64,000 bases of DNA from Ruegeria halocynthiae (GCF_000743705.1 NZ_JQEZ01000006.1:108532-172531); one strand, 5' to 3'; counted from the stretch's first letter, positions 7,376-17,722 are shown. Notes: generated by a model from the sequence alone, not told the origin. Made by a program: numbers and translations.

Positions 7376-10333
7376 TTACTTTCCTTCAATGCTCAGCGCT
7401 TCGTTCACCAGCGCTTCTTGTTGGGCTTTGTGTTGGCTGGCCAGACCCGTCGCGGGCGAGGCCGAAGTGGCGCGACCGACATAGCGTGGCCGTTTGTTGT
7501 CGGCCCCGATGCGGGTCAGCACCCATTCGATATTGGGTTCGATGAAGGACCAGGCGCCCTGGTTCTTGGGTTCTTCCTGACACCAGACCATCTCGGCGCC
7601 TTTGAACCTTTCAAGCTCATTGATCAGCGAATGGGCCGGGAACGGATAAAACTGTTCGATCCGCAGCAGGTAGACGTCGTCGATCCCGCGCGCATCGCGC
7701 TCTTCCAACAGATCGAAATAGACCTTGCCCGAACACATCACCACGCGCTTGATCTTGTCGTCACCCACCAGTTTAGTATCCGAGTTACCCTTTTGCGCGT
7801 CATCCCACAGCACCCGGTGAAAGCTGGAGCCGGTGGTGAAATCTTCGGCCTCACTGACCGCCAGCTTGTGCCGCAGCAGCGATTTGGGCGTCACCAGAAT
7901 CAGTGGTTTGCGGAAGGTCCGGTGCAGCTGACGGCGCAGGATGTGGAAATAGTTCGCAGGCGTCGTGCAATTGGCCACGATCCAGTTGTCCTGACCACAC
8001 ATCTGCAAGAACCGTTCAAGTCGCGCGGATGAATGTTCGGGGCCTTGCCCTTCGAACCCATGTGGCAACAGGCAGACCAGACCGGACATGCGCAGCCATT
8101 TGCTTTCGCCCGAACTGATGAACTGATCGAACATGATCTGTGCCCCGTTGGCAAAGTCGCCAAACTGCGCCTCCCACAGGGTCAGGGCGTTGGGTTCGGC
8201 CAGTGAAAACCCGTATTCAAAGCCCAGAACCGCATATTCGGAAAGCATCGAGTCGATTACTTCGTACTTCGACTGCCCTTCACGGATGTTGTTCAGCGGA
8301 TAGTACCGTTCTTCGGTTTCCTGATGAATGAACCCGGAATGGCGTTGGCTGAACGTTCCGCGTGTTGCGTCCTGCCCGGACAGGCGCACTGGATACCCTT
8401 CGGTCAGCAATGAGCCAAAGGCCAGCGCCTCGCCGGTGGCCCAGTCAAAGCCCTGGCCGCTGTCGAACATCTTTTTCTTGTGGTCCAGCAGACGGGTCAC
8501 GGTCTTGTGCACCGCGATATCCGTAGGCGCGTGGGTCAGCGCGTTGCCGATTGCGGTCAGCGTTGCAGGCGCGATCGCAGTGTCGCCGCGCACGTATTCT
8601 TCTTTGTTCTTGTCGAGATGCGACCAACGCCCATCCAGCCAGTCGGCCTTGTTGGGCTTATAGTCCTTACCGGCCTCGAACTCATCGTTCAGATGGGCCT
8701 GGAAGGCGGCTTTCATATCCTCAATCTCACCCTCGGGGATCAGCCCGTCCTTGACCAGCCGTTCGGTGTAAAGGCTTAGCGTGGTTTTATGGGTTTTGAT
8801 CTTCTTGTACATGATCGGGTTGGTGAACATGGGCTCATCACCCTCGTTATGCCCGAACCGGCGATAGCAGAAGATGTCGATGACCACGTCCTTGTGGAAC
8901 TTCTGCCGGAACTCTGTCGCGACCTTGGCGGCATGAACAACCGCTTCGGGGTCGTCGCCGTTGACGTGAAAGATCGGGGCTTCGACCATCAGCGCGATAT
9001 CGGTGGGATACGGGCTGGAGCGCGAGAAGTGCGGCGCTGTGGTGAACCCGATCTGGTTGTTCACAACGATATGCATCGTGCCGCCGGTCTTGTGCCCACG
9101 CAGACCCGACAGACCGAACCCTTCGGCCACGACACCCTGACCGGCAAAGGCTGCATCGCCGTGCAGCAGGATGCCCATCACGGTCGTGCGGTCACTGTCG
9201 TTCATCTGATCCTGCTTGGCGCGGACCTTGCCCAGAACCACCGGATTCACCGCCTCAAGGTGGCTGGGGTTCGCAGTCAGCGACAGGTGAACGCTGTTGT
9301 CATCAAAGACGCGATCAGATGACGCGCCAAGGTGGTATTTCACATCGCCCGAACCATCCACATCCTCGGGCTTGTAGCTGCCGCCCTGAAATTCGTTGAA
9401 AATGGCGCGATAAGGTTTGCCCATCACATTGGCCAGAATGTTCAGACGACCCCGGTGCGGCATCCCGATCACGATGTCACGCAGCCCCAGCGCACCGCCA
9501 CGCTTGATGATCTGTTCCATCGCCGGGATCAGCGCCTCGCCACCGTCCAGACCGAACCGCTTGGTGCCCATGTATTTTACGTGCAGGAATTTCTCAAAGC
9601 CTTCGGCCTCGACCATCTTGTTCAGGATCGCCTTGCGGCCTTCCTTGGTGAATGCGATTTCCTTACCATATCCCTCGATCCGTTCCTTCAGCCACGCGGC
9701 CTGTTCAGGATCGGAAATATGCATGTATTGCAGCGCAAAGGTGCCGCAATACGTCCGGCGCACAATCTCGACGATCTGGCGCATGCTGGCCATCTGCAGC
9801 CCCAGAACGTTGTCGATGAAAATCGGCCGGTCCATGTCGGCATCGGTAAAGCCATAGGTCTTTGGGTCCAACTCAGGGTGGGTGCTGGCGGCGCGCATAC
9901 CCAGCGGGTCGAGATTGGCCGCCAGATGACCCCGGATACGATAGGCCCGGATCAGCATCAGCGCCCGCAGGCTGTCCAGCACGGCGCGCTTGATCTGATC
10001 TTCGCTGACCGCGACACCTTTGTCCGCCGCCTTGTCCTTGATCTTTTTGCCCGCAGCCTTGGCGTCGATCTCGGCCCATTCACCGGTCAGCGCGCCGGTC
10101 AGGTCATCGGACGGCATCGGAGGCCAGTCGGACCGCGCCCAGGATGGCCCCTCGGCCTCGCGCTGGACGTCCGGCGTGGCATCCCCCATTGCCTTGAAGA
10201 ACTCGGCCCATGCGGCATCCACCGCCCCGGGGTTCTTGGTGTACTGGGCATAAAGCTGCTCCAGATATTCAGCATTGTGCCCCTGCATAAAGCTTGAGGC
10301 ATGAAAGGCAGAGTTGGGCGTATGTTCGGTCAT
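7376..10333 (-). CDS. sucA: 2-oxoglutarate dehydrogenase E1
   Basis: Thiamine-diphosphate enzyme that decarboxylates 2-oxoglutarate and succinylates the E2 lipoyl arm. At 985 residues it is full length. Visible: the N-terminal E2-binding stretch (EYLEQLYAQYTKNP), the substrate and ThDP region (IGMPHRGRLNILANV; DVVIDIFCYRRFGHNEGDEP), and the transketolase-like C-terminal half (QEEPKNQGAW near the end). The ATG overlaps the stop of the upstream DUF805 gene (ATGA), with GAGGT upstream, so SucA translation may be coupled to that accessory protein. Confidence 0.97.
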   Translation of the reverse strand: MTEHTPNSAFHASSFMQGHNAEYLEQLYAQYTKNPGAVDAAWAEFFKAMGDATPDVQREAEGPSWARSDWPPMPSDDLTGALTGEWAEIDAKAAGKKIKDKAADKGVAVSEDQIKRAVLDSLRALMLIRAYRIRGHLAANLDPLGMRAASTHPELDPKTYGFTDADMDRPIFIDNVLGLQMASMRQIVEIVRRTYCGTFALQYMHISDPEQAAWLKERIEGYGKEIAFTKEGRKAILNKMVEAEGFEKFLHVKYMGTKRFGLDGGEALIPAMEQIIKRGGALGLRDIVIGMPHRGRLNILANVMGKPYRAIFNEFQGGSYKPEDVDGSGDVKYHLGASSDRVFDDNSVHLSLTANPSHLEAVNPVVLGKVRAKQDQMNDSDRTTVMGILLHGDAAFAGQGVVAEGFGLSGLRGHKTGGTMHIVVNNQIGFTTAPHFSRSSPYPTDIALMVEAPIFHVNGDDPEAVVHAAKVATEFRQKFHKDVVIDIFCYRRFGHNEGDEPMFTNPIMYKKIKTHKTTLSLYTERLVKDGLIPEGEIEDMKAAFQAHLNDEFEAGKDYKPNKADWLDGRWSHLDKNKEEYVRGDTAIAPATLTAIGNALTHAPTDIAVHKTVTRLLDHKKKMFDSGQGFDWATGEALAFGSLLTEGYPVRLSGQDATRGTFSQRHSGFIHQETEERYYPLNNIREGQSKYEVIDSMLSEYAVLGFEYGFSLAEPNALTLWEAQFGDFANGAQIMFDQFISSGESKWLRMSGLVCLLPHGFEGQGPEHSSARLERFLQMCGQDNWIVANCTTPANYFHILRRQLHRTFRKPLILVTPKSLLRHKLAVSEAEDFTTGSSFHRVLWDDAQKGNSDTKLVGDDKIKRVVMCSGKVYFDLLEERDARGIDDVYLLRIEQFYPFPAHSLINELERFKGAEMVWCQEEPKNQGAWSFIEPNIEWVLTRIGADNKRPRYVGRATSASPATGLASQHKAQQEALVNEALSIEGK

Positions 10334-10872
10334 TGGGCTACCTCATATGGGTTGGGACCGTATTGATTGGTGCCTGGCTGGCTGGGGCGGGTTAGCCACC
10401 ACAGCACCAGAAGGGGTGACACAAACAAAACAAGCAGTGTCGGAAGAACAATCAGCAACGTGGCGCGGGTGAACAGAATGTCCATGCTACCACCATGCTG
10501 GAAATGAGAGGCAAGGCCGATACCAAAGATCAGCACTGCGAATGCACCGAGGATCAACAGGATCGGCAACAAAGCATAAAGTCCGCTGCGCCCGGTATCA
10601 TGCATCCGCCGCCAAGCAACAGCCAGATGCGGGAGGAATACGATCAGGCCAACGATGGACTGGACCGGTTGCCGGGATGTAGCGGTGATGGCTTTGACCT
10701 CATCACTTTCGCTGACCGCGACCTGAGTGAAGAACTGCCAGTCGATGATCCCGGCGATAAAGCTCCAGATCACGATGAACAGGAAAAAGAACCAGTATTC
10801 GGGCCGCGAGGCACGGCCCGAGAAGGTGAAGAACTTGGAGAAACAGGTGCGGATGGCGTCAGTGAAGGTCAT
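10330..10872 (-). CDS. DUF805 family membrane protein
   Basis: 180 residues with the DUF805 start (FFTFSGRASRPEYWFF) and four hydrophobic segments at roughly 28-50, 80-95, 100-122 and 138-160. Members are small inner-membrane proteins of unknown function, often near phage or stress genes. It lies between sucD and sucA, overlapping the upstream gene and sucA by four bases each, so it is translated within the TCA operon. Confidence 0.8.
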   Translation of the reverse strand: MTFTDAIRTCFSKFFTFSGRASRPEYWFFFLFIVIWSFIAGIIDWQFFTQVAVSESDEVKAITATSRQPVQSIVGLIVFLPHLAVAWRRMHDTGRSGLYALLPILLILGAFAVLIFGIGLASHFQHGGSMDILFTRATLLIVLPTLLVLFVSPLLVLWWLTRPSQPGTNQYGPNPYEVAQ

Positions 10873-11480
10873 CGCTGCGCGTTTCCAGAATTGGACACAG
10901 AAGCCACAAACACGTACCGGAGATCGACATTTTCATTTTCAAACCGTTCGTACGCCATTCTCGCTATTGCTCGGGCATTATATAGAGTTATCTGCGTGTT
11001 ATCTTTTTCAAATTTGCCGAACTGGAAATCCCGTACCTTTTCAGCTTGAGGTACTTCTACGACTTTGAAGGGAGGTCGGCTTGACGTCAAAAAGCACGAC
11101 TGCTCCGCACCGAGTAGCCGGATAGTCAGTAGCGCATCGCTTTTTGGATCACTAAAGTAAAAGTCCCAATCATAGGGGTTGGCTGGCTTGTCAAGAAATC
11201 TACGGGAGGATAAATCTCGGACAATATCATAGTCACCATTTTTCCCCCAAGCCAAACCATAGTGCAGATTGAACATTGCGGAGTGGTCGAGCGCGCGCTG
11301 CTCTTCTGGTTTTTGTGCCTGCCAGCCAAACTCTCGAAAGTTAGCCTCTAAGGACTCCGCTTGAAGCCCATTGGAACACAAGCCGATTGTCTTCCAAAAT
11401 TCGATTGCAATCGCGGTGGACGGCGCAACGAGCGCCATCGGCATTGCAAACAGAATAGCTGACAACCGTTTCAAGTTCAT
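10869..11480 (-). CDS. Hypothetical secreted protein
   Basis: About 203 residues from ATG 11480, chosen because it opens a signal peptide (MNLKRLSAILFAMPMALVA, then STAIA). The longer frame from 11525 would put 15 polar residues before it. The mature part has two cysteines and no recognised domain. Codon use looks less G+C-rich than in sucA or sucD. It is wedged between sucD and the DUF805 gene in the same direction, so it belongs to the set of accessory genes embedded in the suc operon. Confidence 0.55.
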   Translation of the reverse strand: MNLKRLSAILFAMPMALVAPSTAIAIEFWKTIGLCSNGLQAESLEANFREFGWQAQKPEEQRALDHSAMFNLHYGLAWGKNGDYDIVRDLSSRRFLDKPANPYDWDFYFSDPKSDALLTIRLLGAEQSCFLTSSRPPFKVVEVPQAEKVRDFQFGKFEKDNTQITLYNARAIARMAYERFENENVDLRYVFVASVSNSGNAQR

Positions 11481-11525
11481 GCCGATGCAAAGTCCTCTGA
11501 CTGTCTTAACTGCCGGTACATGCAA

Positions 11526-11543
11526 GCCGGGCGGAAGCCCGGC
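11526..11543. repeat. GCCGGGC/GCCCGGC hairpin after sucD
   Basis: A perfect 7-bp stem with a GGAA loop lies about 20 bases after the sucD stop, with no T-run. It may stabilise or process the sucC-sucD mRNA, or be a dispersed short palindrome. Confidence 0.4.
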
Positions 11544-11564
11544 CTACCCACGGTTTGTGCGGGC

Positions 11565-12446
11565 TTACCCAATCGCTTCCAGCACCGCCTCACCCAGCTG
11601 CGCCGGGCTTTCGGCCACGACGATACCGGCCGAGCGCATGGCTTCGATCTTGTCTTCGGCACCACCTTTGCCGCCGGCAACAATCGCGCCCGCGTGGCCC
11701 ATGCGGCGGCCCGGAGGGGCCGTGCGGCCTGCGATGAAACCGGCGGTTGGCTTCTTGCGGCCTTTCTTGGCCTCATCCGCCAGAAACTGCGCGGCTTCTT
11801 CCTCGGCCGAGCCGCCGATCTCACCGATCATGATGATCGAGTGGGTCTCGTCATCGGCCAGGAACCACTCCAGCACGTCGATATGCTCGGTGCCCTTGAT
11901 CGGGTCGCCGCCGATGCCGACGCAGGTGGACTGGCCCAGACCCACATCGGTGGTCTGCTTGACGGCCTCATAGGTCAGCGTACCCGAGCGCGACACAACG
12001 CCGACCGAGCCGCGCTTGTGGATGTGGCCGGGCATGATGCCGATCTTGCAGGCGTCCGGCGTGATGACACCGGGGCAGTTCGGGCCGATCAGGCGCGAGC
12101 TTGAGCCTTCCAGCGCGCGTTTCACCTTCATCATGTCCAGAACCGGGATGCCTTCGGTGATGCAGACGATCACCTCCATCTCGGCATCAATCGCTTCGAG
12201 GATCGAGTCAGCTGCAAACGGCGGCGGCACATAGATCACGGACGCATTGGCTTCGGTCACGGCCTTGGCCTCATGGACCGAGTTGAACACCGGCAGGTCA
12301 AGATGGGTCATCCCGCCTTTGCCGGGTGTCACGCCGCCGACCATCTTGGTGCCATAGGCGATGGCCTGTTCGCTGTGGAATGTACCCTGCGAGCCGGTAA
12401 AGCCCTGACAGATCACTTTGGTATTTTCGTCGATGAGGACTGCCAT
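11565..12446 (-). CDS. sucD: Succinyl-CoA synthetase alpha subunit
   Basis: Forms, with SucC, the enzyme that converts succinyl-CoA to succinate with NTP synthesis. At 293 residues it is full length. It has the N-terminal CoA-binding Rossmann start ([18 protein letters not shown]) and the phosphorylated-histidine loop ([10 protein letters not shown] near residue 250). A GGAGG site precedes the ATG. Unusually, it is separated from sucC by about 1.6 kb holding two foreign-looking genes and a relic of sucD and sucC. Confidence 0.96.
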   Translation of the reverse strand: MAVLIDENTKVICQGFTGSQGTFHSEQAIAYGTKMVGGVTPGKGGMTHLDLPVFNSVHEAKAVTEANASVIYVPPPFAADSILEAIDAEMEVIVCITEGIPVLDMMKVKRALEGSSSRLIGPNCPGVITPDACKIGIMPGHIHKRGSVGVVSRSGTLTYEAVKQTTDVGLGQSTCVGIGGDPIKGTEHIDVLEWFLADDETHSIIMIGEIGGSAEEEAAQFLADEAKKGRKKPTAGFIAGRTAPPGRRMGHAGAIVAGGKGGAEDKIEAMRSAGIVVAESPAQLGEAVLEAIG

Positions 12447-12511
12447 TTTAGGCCTCCATTTTGATTTGTGTAAGCGCGCTGGCTGTTATCTCTGTCAGCG
12501 CCGCGAGTTTC

Positions 12512-13186
12512 TTAGTTTTCTGAACCTTCTTTGCGCTGTTTCAGCACGTCAATGATCTGACCTTTGGACCAAATCCCCAATGAACGCTGGCTTCGCCCGA
12601 CGGATGTCTCAAGAAACTCAGGGTCCTGATTGATCTCACCTGTCTCACTTATTGTCTCCAACGGGTCAGGGAAGTTGAACGGCGCAGCGCAAGGGTTGAA
12701 CCGTTTGAAATTCGCGTTGTTCTGAAGGCGGGGATTACGGAGAATGTAATGCCGCGTCATAAGCAAATAAGGTATGTCGCTTGCAACGAAGTTCTCAAAG
12801 AAAGCCCACCGTAGCCACCATTTTAAGTGGAACAGACAATCCCGGCACATCATGAGGTCAGCCTTGGGCAATGGATCAGAAGTTATGTCCAAATGAACAA
12901 ACTCCCGACCTGGGACGCCATGTTGTGCCTTCACCTCTTCCAATACCTGAAGCGAGATGTCCCCGCCAATATAGCGAATGCCGTTCAGGTCCACTTCTCG
13001 CATCCACGTCCAATCGCCACAGGGCGCGTCCAGGAATGTCTCGACTTTGAATTGGTTGAAGATGCGAGGTAATGCCTCACGCAATGGCTCGGTCGCCGCA
13101 AGCGTAGAGCCAGGTCCGGAGCGCGGGCCATTTGCCCGTCCAGACCAGCTTTTACTTTCAAATGCGACTCTTAAACTATCACGCAT
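12512..13186 (-). CDS. Class I SAM-dependent methyltransferase-like protein
   Basis: 224 residues. The SAM-binding motif I appears as FLDAPCGDWTWM (about 50-61), then YIGGDISLQVLEE (motif II) and LMMCRDCLFHL (about 110-120). The N-terminal RSGPGSTLAATEPLREALP matches small methyltransferases found near surface-glycan genes. The substrate is unknown. It sits between the sucC/sucD scar and sucD on the same strand, so TCA transcription would read through it. Its lower G+C and position suggest acquired cargo. Confidence 0.7.
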   Translation of the reverse strand: MRDSLRVAFESKSWSGRANGPRSGPGSTLAATEPLREALPRIFNQFKVETFLDAPCGDWTWMREVDLNGIRYIGGDISLQVLEEVKAQHGVPGREFVHLDITSDPLPKADLMMCRDCLFHLKWWLRWAFFENFVASDIPYLLMTRHYILRNPRLQNNANFKRFNPCAAPFNFPDPLETISETGEINQDPEFLETSVGRSQRSLGIWSKGQIIDVLKQRKEGSEN

Positions 13187-13229
13187 TGCAAGCCCCTGTT
13201 CAGAGTTGAGAATGAAAAGATCCGGGTAA

Positions 13230-13397
13230 TCAGCCCTTAACCGCCTTCACGATTTCCTAGGCGCCGCCTTTGCCGGGGGTTACGCCGCCGACCATCTTGG
13301 TGCCATAGGCGATGGCCTGTTCAGAGTGGAATGTGCCCTGTGAGCCGGTAAAGCCCTGACAGATCACTTTGGTATTTTCGTCGATGAGGACTGCCAT
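13230..13397 (-). pseudogene. In-frame scar: sucD codons 1-45 joined to the last sucC codons
   Basis: Reading from ATG 13397, the first 45 codons encode exactly the SucD N-terminus ([11 protein letters not shown] ... PGKGG), with a handful of silent differences from the intact sucD. Then GGC GCC TAG GAA ATC GTG AAG GCG GTT AAG GGC TGA follows, which in the same frame matches the end of SucC ([11 protein letters not shown], stop) with Glu to stop and Lys to Glu changes. AGGAG still precedes the start, so a 46-residue peptide could be made. It looks like a deletion scar between tandem sucC-sucD copies. Confidence 0.85.
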
Positions 13398-13481
13398 CTG
13401 GCGTTCTCCTTTGAATTGGCGGGTATTCCCCGCAGACATTCGTTCATGAAGGCGAAAGGGCTTTCGCCTTCCATTTGAGCG

Positions 13482-14027
13482 TCAATTGTAAATGTACTCA
13501 GCAACCTCTTCCCGCGTTGCTGGTTTTGAGATCAAAACGATGTGCCGAATTTGGCTGCCTTTTCGTTTGACTTCGTACGTCATGACGCTGCCGTTTCTGA
13601 GTTGATATGCATAGGCGAATCTGGAGCTCGGAAACTTTTCACGGGGTTTGCCACCCGTGCGTTTGGTAGCTTCCTGCAAGAACAGCGAGCCGATTTCTGC
13701 GCTATTCTCTGATCCGAGAAATCCAACGCCGCACGCTGATTTGTCGCCAATTTCTGCCGACGTGACGGTCAACAACTTTTCACCGGGTGCTTTGTAGGCT
13801 GTCAGGCCTCCTTTTCGTCCGGCGGGAGTCAAACCACGTCTTTCTACAACACTCGGGAAACCATCAAAGTTCGGCAGTGTTTTCAGACATGCATCTGAAA
13901 ACATCTGAACAGGTTGATTGGTTTCAGAGAAAGAAAATGACGCGGCTGCGATCCTTTCTGGCGAGGGCGCGCAGCCAGCCAAGGCAATTGCACATGCCAG
14001 AATTGTAGTTTTGATACCAACTTTCAC
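13482..14027 (-). CDS. Hypothetical lipoprotein
   Basis: 181 residues with a lipoprotein signal ([14 protein letters not shown], lipobox LAGC, Cys near residue 19). The mature domain has two further cysteines ([18 protein letters not shown]) that could form a disulfide. No family is recognised. It starts 4 bases after the sucC stop and is followed by the sucD start relic, so it occupies the cargo position between sucC and sucD in one of the two inferred ancestral units. Confidence 0.6.
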   Translation of the reverse strand: MKVGIKTTILACAIALAGCAPSPERIAAASFSFSETNQPVQMFSDACLKTLPNFDGFPSVVERRGLTPAGRKGGLTAYKAPGEKLLTVTSAEIGDKSACGVGFLGSENSAEIGSLFLQEATKRTGGKPREKFPSSRFAYAYQLRNGSVMTYEVKRKGSQIRHIVLISKPATREEVAEYIYN

Positions 14028-14031
14028 AAAC

Positions 14032-15225
14032 TTACCCCTTAACCGCCTTCACGATCTTTTCGGCGCCGTCTTTCAAGTTGTCCGCCGCGATCACGTCCAG
14101 GCCAGAGGTGTTGATGATCTCTTTGCCTTTCTCGACATTCGTGCCTTCCAGACGCACGACCAACGGCACTTTCAGACCAACCTCTTTCACCGCAGCGACA
14201 ACGCCCTCGGCGATGACGTCACAGCGCATGATGCCGCCGAAGATGTTGACCAGAATGCCTTTGACCTGCGGATCCGAGGTGATGATCTTGAACGCCTCGG
14301 TCACTTTCTCTTTGGTGGCACCGCCGCCCACGTCGAGGAAGTTGGCAGGCTCGGCCCCGTACAGCTTGATGATGTCCATCGTCGCCATCGCCAGACCAGC
14401 ACCGTTGACCATGCACCCGATCTCACCATCTAGCGCGATGTAGTTCAGGTCGTATTTGCTGGCTTCCAACTCCTTGGGGTCTTCCTCGGTCGTGTCGCGC
14501 AGTTCGGCGATGTCGGGGTGACGGTAGACCGCGTTGCCGTCAAAGCCGACCTTGGCGTCCAGCACCTTGAGGTCACCACTGTCGGAGACGATCAGCGGGT
14601 TGATCTCCAGCATCTCCATGTCCTTCTCGACGAAGGCGGCGTAAAGCTGGCTCATCAGTTTGACGCATTGTTTGACCTGCGCGCCCTGTAGGCCCAGCGA
14701 GAACGCGATGCGGCGGCCATGATAGGGCTGATAGCCGGTCGCGGGATCAACAGAAAAGGACAGGATTTTCTCGGGCGTGGCTGCGGCCACCTCTTCGATG
14801 TCCATGCCGCCTTCGGTCGAGCAGACAAATGAGATGCGGCTGGTCTGGCGATCCACCAGCAGGGCCAGGTACATCTCGGTCTCGATGCCGGACCCGGCTT
14901 CGATATAGATGCGGTTGACCTGTTTGCCCGCCGGGCCGGTCTGATGAGTGACCAGCGTGCGACCCAGCATCTTCTTGGCTTCCTCGGATGCTTCTTCCAC
15001 CGATTTGGTCAGACGGACACCGCCTTTTTCACCGGCGTCGGCCTCTTTGAAAGACCCCTTGCCGCGACCGCCCGCGTGGATTTGTGCCTTGACGACCCAA
15101 AGCGGCCCATCCAGTTCTCCGGCTGCGGTTTTGGCTTCCTCGGCGCGCAGAACCGCGCGACCTTCGGAGACCGGAGCGCCATAGCTGCGCAAAAGAGCTT
15201 TGGCCTGATATTCGTGAATGTTCAT
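14032..15225 (-). CDS. sucC: Succinyl-CoA synthetase beta subunit
   Basis: ATP-grasp subunit that binds nucleotide and succinate and pairs with SucD. It has 397 residues. Visible: the N-terminal [16 protein letters not shown], glycine-rich [12 protein letters not shown], the metal and nucleotide region EINPLIVSD, and [12 protein letters not shown] near residue 325. It is probably the first gene of the suc-lpd operon: the twin-palindrome operator lies 110-138 bases upstream and mdh has its own terminator in between. Confidence 0.96.
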   Translation of the reverse strand: MNIHEYQAKALLRSYGAPVSEGRAVLRAEEAKTAAGELDGPLWVVKAQIHAGGRGKGSFKEADAGEKGGVRLTKSVEEASEEAKKMLGRTLVTHQTGPAGKQVNRIYIEAGSGIETEMYLALLVDRQTSRISFVCSTEGGMDIEEVAAATPEKILSFSVDPATGYQPYHGRRIAFSLGLQGAQVKQCVKLMSQLYAAFVEKDMEMLEINPLIVSDSGDLKVLDAKVGFDGNAVYRHPDIAELRDTTEEDPKELEASKYDLNYIALDGEIGCMVNGAGLAMATMDIIKLYGAEPANFLDVGGGATKEKVTEAFKIITSDPQVKGILVNIFGGIMRCDVIAEGVVAAVKEVGLKVPLVVRLEGTNVEKGKEIINTSGLDVIAADNLKDGAEKIVKAVKG

Positions 15226-15334
15226 CGAAACTGTCCCGTCTGACTACGATTAAACCGTTATAGGGGTGTCTAGGGGGCAAGTTTAAAGGGTTTTTTAACG
15301 GGAAAGAGGATTTTCACGAAGATTTTCCCTATTT

Positions 15335-15363
15335 GTGATCACGGATTTTTTTGGTGTGATCAC
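15335..15363. promoter_or_regulatory. Twin GTGATCAC palindromes upstream of sucC
   Basis: GTGATCAC occurs at 15335-15342 and 15356-15363, 21 bp start to start (two helical turns), flanked as ATTT and AAAT on the outer sides. The proximal edge is 109 bases before the sucC start. The same architecture occurs before sdhC (21323-21351). Probable binding site for a regulator of the TCA operons; the factor is not identified. Confidence 0.75.
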
Positions 15364-15499
15364 AAATTTACAGTCAGCTTTTGTTGATTCGAACTGTTGA
15401 GCGAAGTTGGGTGAAAACACATTCAAACAAAGGCGCTTGCGACGTTTGCGCCAACAATCCCAACAGGGATCAGCCCCAGCACGGGAAACAAGCAAAAGA

Positions 15500-15526
15500 A
15501 AAACCGGCCCAGGCGGGGCCGGTTTT
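15500..15526 (-). terminator. Rho-independent terminator after mdh
   Basis: Inverted repeat AAAACCGGCCC / GGGCCGGTTTT with a 5-base loop, 20 bases past the mdh stop, followed on the minus strand by TTTTTCTTTT. It separates mdh from sucC transcription. Confidence 0.85.
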
Positions 15527-15546
15527 AGGTGTCAGATCTGATGGGC

Positions 15547-16554
<1,008 letters not shown>

Positions 16555-16670
16555 CTAAATGGGTTTCGTGCAAGGGTCATGCGGCGCGGCATGCAAGCGC
16601 ATACTGATTGCGCGGGTCTTGGTGATTGCGCTAAACGACCAATGACACAAGCCTATTTACGGGGCGCCGC

Positions 16671-17426
16671 ATGTTCGAACTGAACCTGATGTTTTTTGCT
16701 GTGGCGATCCCTGCGGTGATCTTTGCCGGTATCTCGAAGGGTGGGTTCGGTTCAGGCGTGGCCTTTGCCTCGTCTTCGATTCTGGCTTTGATCCTGGAAC
16801 CGGGGCAGGCGCTTGCGCTGATGTTGCCGATCCTGATGGTGATCGATGTGTCCACCCTGGGCCCGTATTGGAAGCGTTGGAGCTGGCCGGATTCGCGGCT
16901 TTTGATCCTGGGGGCCGTGCCGGGCGTGGCATTGGGGGCGTTGCTGTATCGCGCCACCGATGACGATCTGCTGCGCCTGTTGATTGGCGGGATATCGGTT
17001 GGGTTTGTGCTCTGGCATGTCTCGCAGGCCAAAGGCTGGGTGCGGGGATTTGCCAACCGTCTGCCAGCCCGGGTCGGGCTGTTCGCGGGTCTGGTGGCCG
17101 GGTTTACCAGCTTTGTCAGCCATGCGGGTGGCCCGCCCGCAGCGGTCTATCTGCTATCGCAGCGGCTGACGAAGACCGAGTTTCAGGCCAGCACCGTGCT
17201 GGTGTTCTGGGTCATCAATATCTCGAAATTCGTACCATACGCCTATCTGGGCTTGTTCACCTGGCACACGGCTTGGGCCGATCTGCTGCTGGCCCCCTTT
17301 GCGATACTGGGCGCGTGGCTGGGCGTCCGGGCGCATTTCCTGCTGTCCGAGCGCCTGTTCTTTGGCATCGCCTATGTGCTGCTGACGATCACCGGCAGCA
17401 AGCTGATTTGGGATGCGCTGACCTAG
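16671..17426 (+). CDS. TauE/SafE (TSUP) family membrane transporter
   Basis: 251 residues with seven to eight hydrophobic segments and family motifs: GISKGGFGSGVAFAS in the first half and the repeated region with FTSFVSHAGGPPAA near residue 145. TSUP proteins are proposed exporters of sulfite or organosulfonates, but the substrate cannot be read from sequence. It diverges from mdh (161-base gap) and overlaps the next gene tail to tail by 4 bases. A second TSUP protein is at 38847-39767. Confidence 0.82.
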   Translation: MFELNLMFFAVAIPAVIFAGISKGGFGSGVAFASSSILALILEPGQALALMLPILMVIDVSTLGPYWKRWSWPDSRLLILGAVPGVALGALLYRATDDDLLRLLIGGISVGFVLWHVSQAKGWVRGFANRLPARVGLFAGLVAGFTSFVSHAGGPPAAVYLLSQRLTKTEFQASTVLVFWVINISKFVPYAYLGLFTWHTAWADLLLAPFAILGAWLGVRAHFLLSERLFFGIAYVLLTITGSKLIWDALT

Positions 17427-17722
17427 GCGTTCGGCGGCAGAGCTTCGGCCATCGCCTCATAGGCCTGACCCGAGGCGACCAGGCAGGTCGTTCCGTCCGG
17501 CAATGTCACCGTGATGGTCCAACTGCCGCTTTGGTCGGAGGCATAGACCTCGACCATTGCGCCTTGCTGCGCGATTCCGATGCTTTGGCGTGTTTCGCCA
17601 TAGGTTTCGGTCAGCCGCTTCACCATATCCGCACGTGGGGCACAGGTTCGGGCGTGCGCCTGCTGTGCGGCCAGAACCATGATTCCAAGGCCCATCGTCA
17701 TCTTGAAAAGCGTCTTTTTCAT
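17423..17722 (-). CDS. Small secreted hypothetical protein
   Basis: 99 residues: signal peptide (MKKTLFKMTMGLGIMVLAA, cut near AHA), then a mature region of about 75 residues with two cysteines that could form a disulfide (RTCAPR; GTTCLVASG). Short proteins of this type are frequent in Rhodobacteraceae, without assigned function. Convergent with the transporter gene. Confidence 0.65.
   Translation of the reverse strand: MKKTLFKMTMGLGIMVLAAQQAHARTCAPRADMVKRLTETYGETRQSIGIAQQGAMVEVYASDQSGSWTITVTLPDGTTCLVASGQAYEAMAEALPPNA

Larger units (their letters stand above)
15226..15546. other. mdh-sucC intergenic region
   Basis: Some 320 bases without a credible gene. They contain the mdh terminator (15500-15526), the twin GTGATCAC operator (15335-15363), an A/T-rich stretch typical of a promoter, and the short sucC leader. 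No coding signal was seen on either strand. Confidence 0.75.

Noticed and set aside
13257..13439. 60-residue protein starting upstream of the sucD relic
   Set aside because: The ribosome site is at the relic's own ATG (13397), and the product is a sucD fragment, not a distinct gene.
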